The translations under genes were made by a program, and so were the position numbers. The notes under the pieces were generated by a model. It made no database searches, had not been told where the DNA came from, and saw only the letters and a program-made list of their open reading frames with translations. Of a stretch of DNA of 6,197 nt, positions 1 through 5,700 are shown in pieces. Numbering within the stretch: the first letter of the stretch is position 1; every line of letters starts with the position of its first letter. Source of the stretch: Planctomycetaceae bacterium (lineage in GTDB: Bacteria > Planctomycetota > Planctomycetia > Pirellulales > Thermoguttaceae); contig WRCR01000253.1 in NCBI GenBank assembly GCA_009783865.1, forward strand, positions 1 through 6,197, given 5' to 3'.

Positions 1-2
1 CA

Positions 3-1037
3 CAGACCTTTCTCGGTTCGCGTCCCGACGCTTGGTCGCCGGAACAGCAAAATAATTTTGCGGTTTTCTTTTCCCGAATCGGATACAAGGAGACCGCTCA
101 ATGGAAGGAAGAAATCGTTTATCGGATACGCAAGGCACTTGACTCCGGCGAAGTGATTTTTCCCGACGGCACAAAGGGAACCGTGAAGCCCGACCAGGAC
201 CCGCGGCAGGTTCTCGCCGACTGGCTTGTTTCGCCGCAAAACAAGCAGTTTAATCAGAACATAGCGAACCGCGTTTGGTATTGGCTCTTCGGTTTCGGTC
301 TTGTTAATGAGCCGGACGATTTCCGCAAGGAAAATCCGCCGGTGCATCCGCAACTGCTGGATTATCTCGCCGAGGAACTTGTCCGGCAAAAGTACGATTT
401 GAAAAAATTGTATCGGGTTATTTTGAATTCTTCGGCGTATCAGCAGTCATCAATTCCGCGAAAAAAGCAGTCGGGTGACATAGAATACTTCGCTTCGTAT
501 CCTGTCCGGCGAATTGAAGCGGAGGTTTTGCAGGACATTTTTATCAAGATTTTTGACTTGCCGATAACATACATTTATGAAGTGCCGGAGCCGTTCACTT
601 ATATTCGTCCGCGGTTCAAGACGATAACGCTGTCGGACTCCGGTATTTCCAGTTCATTTTTGGAAATGTTCGGCAGGGCTTCCCGCGACACCGGTTTTGA
701 AAGCGACCGCAATAACGGAATAACGGAATCGCAGGAACTTTTTCTTATCAATTCGACGGAAATCAATAATTGGGTTTCACGTTATGTTCAGCGGCATCCG
801 GCTTTTGTACCGGGAAATAGAGCACAGCAGAGACGGGGAATTAGTGAAGAGCAGCGTGAAGCGATTAAGAAGTTCGTCAATGAGTCGTGGCTGACTTTCT
901 TATCGCGGTATCCTTCGCAGGAAGAGAACAAAGTGATACTCGAAGAACTGATGTCCGCTGACAAACCCGGTATACAGCGGGCGCAAGACCTCATTTGGGC
1001 ATTGCTAAACACGAAGGAATTCTTGTGCCGGCATTAG
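3..1037 (+). CDS. DUF1549/DUF1553 protein, 3' part (5' end outside window)
   Basis: The frame is open from the left edge (first full codon at 3) to TAG at 1035-1037, giving 344 visible residues; the GTG at 153 is internal. The first ~30 residues (FLGSRPD, then AWSPEQQNNFAVFFSRIGYK) match the end of DUF1549. DUF1553 follows, with the signatures NRVWYWLFGFGLV, HPQLLDYLAEELV and LKKLYRVILNSSAYQQSS, then FLEMFGRASRDTGFESDRNN, LFLINSTEI and a natural family-like end, LLNTKEFLCRH. These large proteins are typical of Planctomycetes, are usually exported and are often paired with a DUF1501 gene; their biochemical role is unknown. No DUF1501 gene follows here: the next object is a repeat element. The CxxCH-like segment normally found in DUF1549 between the LG and W positions is absent, as if about ten residues were deleted. 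Family assignment is firm; function is not. Confidence 0.9.
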   Translation, partial: QTFLGSRPDAWSPEQQNNFAVFFSRIGYKETAQWKEEIVYRIRKALDSGEVIFPDGTKGTVKPDQDPRQVLADWLVSPQNKQFNQNIANRVWYWLFGFGLVNEPDDFRKENPPVHPQLLDYLAEELVRQKYDLKKLYRVILNSSAYQQSSIPRKKQSGDIEYFASYPVRRIEAEVLQDIFIKIFDLPITYIYEVPEPFTYIRPRFKTITLSDSGISSSFLEMFGRASRDTGFESDRNNGITESQELFLINSTEINNWVSRYVQRHPAFVPGNRAQQRRGISEEQREAIKKFVNESWLTFLSRYPSQEENKVILEELMSADKPGIQRAQDLIWALLNTKEFLCRH

Positions 1038-1050
1038 ACCTGTGACAGCA

Positions 1051-1120
1051 TTAGACAAGATTTACAGGATTTTAAGGATAGGGAAGAACGCCACTTTATT
1101 ATCCTATAAATCTTGTCTAA
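1051..1120. repeat. Left palindromic repeat (hairpin)
   Basis: The arms at 1051-1070 and 1101-1120 are complementary at 19 of 20 positions (single mismatch, C1065 against A1106), around a 30-nt loop. The outer end is TTAGACAAGATTTA. The left arm shares its 1054-1085 portion exactly with 1535-1566 in the right repeat. The right arm lacks one 9-nt period compared with the right copy. Confidence 0.85.
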
Positions 1121-1126
1121 AAAACA

Positions 1127-1159
1127 AATCCTATAAATTCAATAAATTCTGTCTAAAAA
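1127..1159. repeat. Extra degenerate right-arm copy of the repeat
   Basis: This segment aligns without gaps to 1581-1613, with 28 of 33 identities and the common end GTCTAAAAA. It follows the complete left hairpin, so the left flank carries one and a half units. The last A of the repeat (1159) is the first base of the nuclease start codon. Confidence 0.75.
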
Positions 1160-1530
1160 TGATTCACAAAGATATTACGGAAAAAGTTATCGGCTCCGCC
1201 TACAAGGTCTATAATCAATTAGGGTTTGGGTTCCTTGAGTCGGTTTATAAGAAAAGCCTATTGATTGAGTTGGAAAAACAGGGACTCAAAGCGAAAGAAG
1301 AAGCCGCTATTACCGTCTTTTATGACAATGTGCCAGTCGGTAATTTTTTTGCTGATATCATTGTTGAAGATGATATCATTGTGGAATTGAAATCTGTCCA
1401 AAACATTGTCGTTGGTCATGAAGTGCAACTGGTCAATTATCTTAATGCAACAAAAAAAGATACCGGACTCCTCCTCAATTTTGGACCGCAAGGAGTCGAT
1501 GTGAAACGAAAATTCAGAAAACATAAGTAA
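1159..1530 (+). CDS. GxxExxY-family protein, PD-(D/E)XK nuclease-like (PDDEXK_3)
   Basis: A 123-residue protein with the invariant signature G24-FL-E27-SV-Y30. Further motifs match the RecB/Cas4 type of PD-(D/E)XK nuclease in order: acidic E27 in a GxxE context, D66 (FFADII), E76-L-K78 (IVELKS) and Q90-LVN-Y94 (QxxxY) after H87-E88. Length fits the family. All these putative catalytic residues are intact, so it could be an active nuclease, but the family's role is not established as far as I know. The frame is open back to GTG at 1042, but codons 1042-1158 only translate the palindromic repeat, and homology begins MIHKDITEKVIGSAYKVY, so ATG 1159 is chosen. No Shine-Dalgarno sequence is visible before it. 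The gene sits almost exactly between two repeats. Its GC is lower than that of its neighbours, suggesting horizontal acquisition. Confidence 0.9.
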   Translation: MIHKDITEKVIGSAYKVYNQLGFGFLESVYKKSLLIELEKQGLKAKEEAAITVFYDNVPVGNFFADIIVEDDIIVELKSVQNIVVGHEVQLVNYLNATKKDTGLLLNFGPQGVDVKRKFRKHK

Positions 1531-1531
1531 C

Positions 1532-1613
1532 TTTGACAAGATTTACAGGATTTTAAGGATAGGGAATAATATCACTTCCTTATCCTATAAATCCTGTAAA
1601 TCCTGTCTAAAAA
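1532..1613. repeat. Right palindromic repeat (long hairpin)
   Basis: The arms at 1535-1564 and 1578-1607 are complementary at 26 of 30 positions with a 13-nt loop, followed by the repeat end CTAAAAA at 1607-1613. Both arms are built of about 9-nt units (TTTACAGGA type; ATCCTGTAA type on the other arm). It lies between two convergent genes. It could fold in RNA, but neither side has a U-tract placed for classical intrinsic termination. The stop codon of the adenosyltransferase gene lies inside it. Confidence 0.85.
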
Positions 1614-2104
1614 CTTGCTTCCTTTTCCGCTAAGACGAACAGCAAGTCGCTCAAGCGGTTGACATATTGCAGCAAAAGACCGGAGACAGCCGGTTCAATG
1701 CGTGACAGTGTGACAAGGTTTCGTTCTGCACGGCGGCAAACGGCGCGGGCAAAATGCAAGTACGCCGATGATTTATTTTCACCGAAAATAACGAAATCGG
1801 AGAACGGCAATAGGTTTGCCGCATCGATGTCCTGTTCGAGTTGCCGAATGTGTTCCGGCGTAATTCTTGCCGGAGTTTCTTCAGGTGAAACAATTTCGGC
1901 GTTGAATTTCAGCAATTCGTTTTGAATCCTGAAAACGATTTTTTCGTTCAGCGGCGACAATCCTTCTGCTCTTGCAATGCCGAGGACAGAAGACAATTCG
2001 TCTGTATCTCCGCAAACGCAAAGTATTAGATTGTCCTTTTGAATCCGCTGTTCGGACAAGAGGGAAGTTGTACCGTCATCGCCGGTGCGTGTGTAGATTG
2101 TCAT
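1607..2104 (-). CDS. PduO-type cob(I)alamin adenosyltransferase
   Basis: A 165-residue cytoplasmic enzyme expected to transfer the adenosyl group of ATP to cob(I)alamin, giving adenosylcobalamin; the family works as a trimer with ATP bound between subunits. The family N-terminal ATP-binding motif is present as YTRTGDDGTTSL (residues 4-15), followed by GDTDELSSVLG (32-42; usually YGTVDELNS), RITPEHIRQLE, the core helix RAVCRRAER (120-128), whose arginines are conserved for ATP binding and catalysis, and NRLSDLLFVLA (149-159). The usual PGG turn reads FGE at 107-109. The C-terminus is short: TAG at 1609-1607 and the last Phe codon lie in the right repeat, so the tail was probably rewritten by an insertion. 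ATG 2104 has a good Shine-Dalgarno sequence (AAGGAT, 2115-2110). It follows the zinc-ribbon gene by 15 bp and is presumably co-transcribed with it. Confidence 0.93.
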   Translation of the reverse strand: MTIYTRTGDDGTTSLLSEQRIQKDNLILCVCGDTDELSSVLGIARAEGLSPLNEKIVFRIQNELLKFNAEIVSPEETPARITPEHIRQLEQDIDAANLLPFSDFVIFGENKSSAYLHFARAVCRRAERNLVTLSRIEPAVSGLLLQYVNRLSDLLFVLAEKEASF

Positions 2105-2109
2105 GCGGT

Positions 2110-2115
2110 ATCCTT
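2110..2115 (-). promoter_or_regulatory. Shine-Dalgarno site of the adenosyltransferase gene
   Basis: AAGGAT read on the minus strand, five bases before ATG 2104. It lies in the 15-bp gap between the two operon genes and fixes the downstream start. Confidence 0.7.
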
Positions 2116-2119
2116 ACAA

Positions 2120-2488
2120 TTATTCGTCAAAGAATTCTTCGTGGCGGACGATGCCGGATTCTTCTTCAACTTCGTTGTGTGTTTGCCAACGCCAGCGGCG
2201 AAAACCGCGCCGTTTTTCTTTGCGGACTTTAATTTTCGGTTCGACATAAATACCGAGCAGTTTCATGAAGGACTCCCACAATGTCGGTTCGGCAACATAT
2301 TCTACGTCAACGAGTTCAAATGGTTTTTCGGGTTCGAGATACAATTTCCGCATTGAGATTTTCGGACCGAAGTCGCCGCCGCAGCGGCTGCACGGCTGCT
2401 TGTTTTTCGGCGAGCGGACAGCGTGACCGCATCCTTTGCAGACGTGTCTGTATTCCCAAGGACCGAAACCGAAATGCTCTTCTTTCAT
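2120..2488 (-). CDS. Zinc-ribbon protein of unknown function
   Basis: A 122-residue protein not recognised as a named family. It has one probable zinc ribbon, C17-KG-C20 and C33-SR-C36, each knuckle followed by glycine, and no signal peptide or membrane segment. The middle (residues 43-86) is mixed. A strongly basic, Trp-containing stretch follows (KIKVRKEKRRGFRRWRW, 85-101) and then an acidic tail (EVEEESG ... HEEFFDE), so nucleic-acid or protein contacts are possible but unproven. The frame extends upstream to TTG at 2518, but that codon falls at the expected transcription start, and ATG 2488 leaves a normal leader of about 30 nt, so ATG 2488 is preferred. No clear Shine-Dalgarno sequence precedes it. 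It is the first gene of a two-gene operon with the adenosyltransferase, which may suggest a link to cobalamin metabolism or may be accidental. Confidence 0.8.
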   Translation of the reverse strand: MKEEHFGFGPWEYRHVCKGCGHAVRSPKNKQPCSRCGGDFGPKISMRKLYLEPEKPFELVDVEYVAEPTLWESFMKLLGIYVEPKIKVRKEKRRGFRRWRWQTHNEVEEESGIVRHEEFFDE

Positions 2489-2526
2489 GATGAAAACGGA
2501 AAAATGTAAAAAATTCAATACAGCGC

Positions 2527-2555
2527 ATTATACGGTTTTTTTCAAGGCATTGCAA
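2527..2555 (-). promoter_or_regulatory. Sigma70-type promoter of the zinc-ribbon/adenosyltransferase operon
   Basis: On the minus strand, TTGCAA (2555-2550) and a perfect TATAAT (2532-2527) are separated by exactly 17 bases. Transcription would start near 2520, about 30 nt before ATG 2488. That leader is too short to hold a cobalamin riboswitch. Confidence 0.7.
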
Positions 2556-2769
2556 GGGCAGGGAAGGGGAGTCACAAACTCAACCGCGTAGGATTATAAC
2601 GATAAAATGGATTTTTTCGGAAAAAATACCGGTGTTCCTGAAATTTCTTTTCAGAATCCGATGCGAAAAATACGATAATACCGAATGAGATAGTTTTTCG
2701 TTATCTCAATAATAGCCGACGGTGACTACCGCCGTATTAAAAAAATTGTGCAAGGATGCGAATACGATT
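2533..2769. other. Divergent intergenic region
   Basis: This region separates the minus-strand operon from the plus-strand secreted protease. It holds the minus-strand promoter spacer and -35, an AT-rich stretch, and several short inverted repeats: 2611-2617 with 2621-2627 (7 bp, 3-nt loop), 2638-2643 with 2649-2654 (6 bp, 5-nt loop) and the tandem pair at 2686-2734. GATAAT at 2674-2679 is a possible plus-strand -10, but no convincing -35 is placed before it. No tRNA or small gene is seen. Confidence 0.6.
2686..2734 (+). promoter_or_regulatory. Tandem inverted repeats upstream of the protease gene
   Basis: TGAGATA (2686-2692) pairs with TATCTCA (2702-2708) around a T-rich loop. Directly after it, CGACGGT (2717-2723) pairs with ACCGCCG (2728-2734) with one mismatch and a 4-nt loop. 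They lie 36-84 bases before ATG 2770 and could be operator sites or leader hairpins. The second is followed by an A-run, not a T-run, so it is not a standard terminator. Confidence 0.35.
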
Positions 2770-5700
2770 ATGGAAAGAACCGTATTAACAAAGAAAACCG
2801 CCGGAAACCGCTGCGGATTTATTTGCGGACTGCTGTTCGTCTTCGCTTCACTACATCTCGCTACGAATGTCAACGCTCAAGGCGTAGGACAGCAATACGT
2901 GCCGGTATTTAACCAAGATAGCGAATGTGTCTTTTTGCTCGACTTCGACGGTATTCCGCAGCAGCAGCAAGTCGTAGTTGCTGAAGCAGCAAAATACTGG
3001 GTAAATATACTGAAAGCAACGGGAAAGATGCCCGTTGACCCCGTGACCGGTGAGCCGCAGCCGGTTGTTATCAATATTTTTCCCATGAATGTCGCCAACA
3101 ATGCCGGTGCAGCGTCAAACGGAATGGTGCTGTCCGATAATTCTTTGGCTCCCGATAGGTTTAATACGGTAACGAAACCGCAAGCGTTAATTGCTGACGG
3201 ATTTTGCAGCGAAGAACTGTCGTCACCTTACTTTGTTGATGCCAACGGGAATTATTTCGGAGATGGACTCAATCCTCACGCTTTTATAGGCATTGGTACC
3301 GGCTGGGCTTCGTCGACTGACCCGGTAGATGTTAGCGGACGCGTTATGAATGACCTCTTGCCGGTTATCATACACGAAATCGGTCACGCACTAGGTATCA
3401 CTAATGACGTAAGGGAAGGTGTAGACGCGGATACTGGTACCTGGGAATACGTTTTTCCAGAACAAGTTTCGCGCTGGGGTTCCCGATTGAGGGACGCAAA
3501 TGGAAAAATTGCAAAACCCGGTCTTATCATACAGCATCCTGACGAATTTGCCGACCCCGATAAGTACTTTGATATCGGAGACAGCCGGATAAAAATAGAT
3601 AGTAACAGCAACCTTGTCATTCACGACCCCAATGAGGAAATACCGGTTCCAACCTTCGTAGGAAAAAATGCACTGGAATTGTGGTATGGAAAGTCCATCG
3701 ATAAAATGACGGCGGAAGAACTGAACCGCGGTGTTCCAATACAAGGGCTGCTTGATAATTCCGGAATATGGATGTTCAGTACCGGCGGTGTTTTGTCGCA
3801 CATTGACACGACTAATTCGCTGATGAGTTGGCAGGAATACCGAAACTATAACGGGTTCATCGAAATAGAACTAGCAACGTTGCAGGACATCGGATACGCT
3901 GTTGAACGGCGCGACTTCTTCGGGAAATCCTATTATCAGGATGGAAACGGATATTTCGATACAAAAACCGGCAAGTGGAATTACGGAACGCAAGTCGTAA
4001 ATGCCAACGGATTTAGTAAATGGAATTACGGTACCGCAAGTTATTCGGGAGAACCTAATCAGAACAATTTCGCAATCGGGGCGCATTTGTTTGCGAATAA
4101 CCTGAATGTTTTGCAAACAGGCGATATTTTTGCGGACGGTCCCGGTAGTGCCGGTGTGCGGATTGACGGACAAAATAACCAACTGACTATTGATAAAAAC
4201 ACGGTTATTATTACCAATGGCATCAATGGGGACGGTGTTGTTGCCGCTTACGGCAGTAATCATAACATCATTCATCAGGGATATATCGAAGCAAGCAACT
4301 ACGGCGGTAAAGGTATCAGTTTTAATTTCGGTATTCCGCTAATTGGTGATGTACGGGGTTCATATAGTTGGATTACAATACGCGGCACTAACAATGCCAT
4401 CATAGCAACGGAGTTGATACCTGAACTGCAAGGTCCGCTGGTCAACAATCTTGACATTACCGGTACGATTATCGGCGACAGCGTGCGTTCAAGAGCAACT
4501 TATGGATATGCTGATGAGGATTCGGGAAACAATTTGCAACTGCGCAAGGAATTTGACCTTGGAGCGGCAATTTATATCGACCAGACAGCGCACTTGCAAA
4601 ACCTTAACATCATGAACGGCGCGGTAATCAAGGGCGATATAATTTCCTACTGGACGGGACCGGATTGGATGGTGAATAACGTGAACCGCAGCGGTTCATG
4701 GACAGCCCCCAATGGTTATCCGACTGTATCGGCGGCTAATCCTTCCCGATCGGAATATAATTATCAGATGGGAACAATGCAGACAAATCTGACTTTCGGA
4801 TTGAAAGCAGCGGAAGACGGCTCGGCAACCGAAACAGTTGACCCGAATTTTTATATTAAATATGACGGAAACATCAATTACTTCCGTTATGAGTTGTATC
4901 CGGCAACGGTATCGAACTGGAATCCGGATGATGGAACATACTCGACCACTATACAGATATTGAACCCCGACGGGGAAACATATTCACCGTATAACCAGAT
5001 AGAGTACGACCCTTACGATCCAGCCACGTGGGATGTTTCATGGAAAAACCTTATGCGGGCTGACGGATTTTATTACGTATCCGGTGCTACGACCCAAAAT
5101 ACCACAAACCTTGATTTCAAATATTTTACGATTGAACGGGACCTCGCTAATGACAAGGTATATGCCGGTGTCGCAACGCCGGGTATCATTGACCTGCGTT
5201 TTGCTGCCGGTACAACTGAACTGGTCGGCAGTAAGGTCTATGCTCGCAACGCAACAGTTGATGCCGGAGCAACGCTCGTATTAACCACCGACTCGACCCG
5301 TGCATATAGTGTTTTAGACCCAAGAAGCGTAGAATACGGAGAGTACGACGGCTCACCGGAAATTCACGTGGGAACTTCATGGAACGATACGGACTACAAC
5401 AAGGGCGGAACCTTAACCTCAAAAGACACCATAATTCAATGGGACCAGACGAGTTATCCTTTTCCATACGGATATACCGAACTTATGTTAGATCCGGCGG
5501 CTAAAGACAAAGATGCGGCGTATAATGACTCAACCCGCTTTTTTACTAATAACGGAAGAATTACAGGCAACGGTTCGTTCTTTGTCGGCGGTATGACAAA
5601 TTCGCTCAGCAGTAGAGATGGAATTCTCGTTGGAACTACTACAGGAACGGGTTTTCTCGGAGCAATAGACCGCTCTGGAATTACCTATTATTCCGGGACG

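Larger units (their letters stand above)
1051..1613 (+). mobile_element. Candidate repeat-flanked mini-nuclease element
   Basis: Two related palindromic repeat blocks (1051-1159 and 1532-1613) tightly enclose one small gene. A 32-nt stretch at 1054-1085 recurs exactly at 1535-1566. The right-arm sequence at 1127-1159 matches 1581-1613 at 28 of 33 positions. The enclosed gene starts on the last base of the left repeat and stops 1-2 bases before the right repeat. GC is low inside (19/60 in 1321-1380, 23/60 in 1381-1440) against 34/60 in 1681-1740 of the next gene, suggesting transfer. No transposase, integrase or clear target-site duplication is visible. Mobility is inferred from the architecture and composition; it is not shown. 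Confidence 0.5.

Noticed and set aside
153..155. GTG as start of the DUF1553 protein
   Set aside because: The same frame is open to the left edge and encodes recognisable DUF1549 sequence.
1042..1158. N-terminal extension of the GxxExxY protein from GTG 1042
   Set aside because: These codons only translate the palindromic repeat, and family similarity starts at ATG 1159.
1535..1607. Intrinsic bidirectional terminator
   Set aside because: The stem is long, but there is no U-tract after it in either direction and it is a copy of a repeat also present upstream.
1051..1613. CRISPR array
   Set aside because: The repeats are palindromic, few and separated by a gene, with no regular spacers.
1659..2490. 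Plus-strand frames opposite the adenosyltransferase and zinc-ribbon genes
   Set aside because: Antisense shadows of two genes with clear motifs, a promoter and a ribosome binding site.
2489..2518. TTG 2518 as start of the zinc-ribbon protein
   Set aside because: It coincides with the expected transcription start of the TTGCAA-17-TATAAT promoter, leaving no leader.
2489..2526. Cobalamin riboswitch ahead of the adenosyltransferase operon
   Set aside because: The leader is only about 30 nt and has no B12-box-like structure.
2877..4275. Several minus-strand reading frames of 62-136 codons opposite the secreted protease
   Set aside because: They are antisense to a continuous frame with clear protease and passenger motifs, and show no family features themselves.
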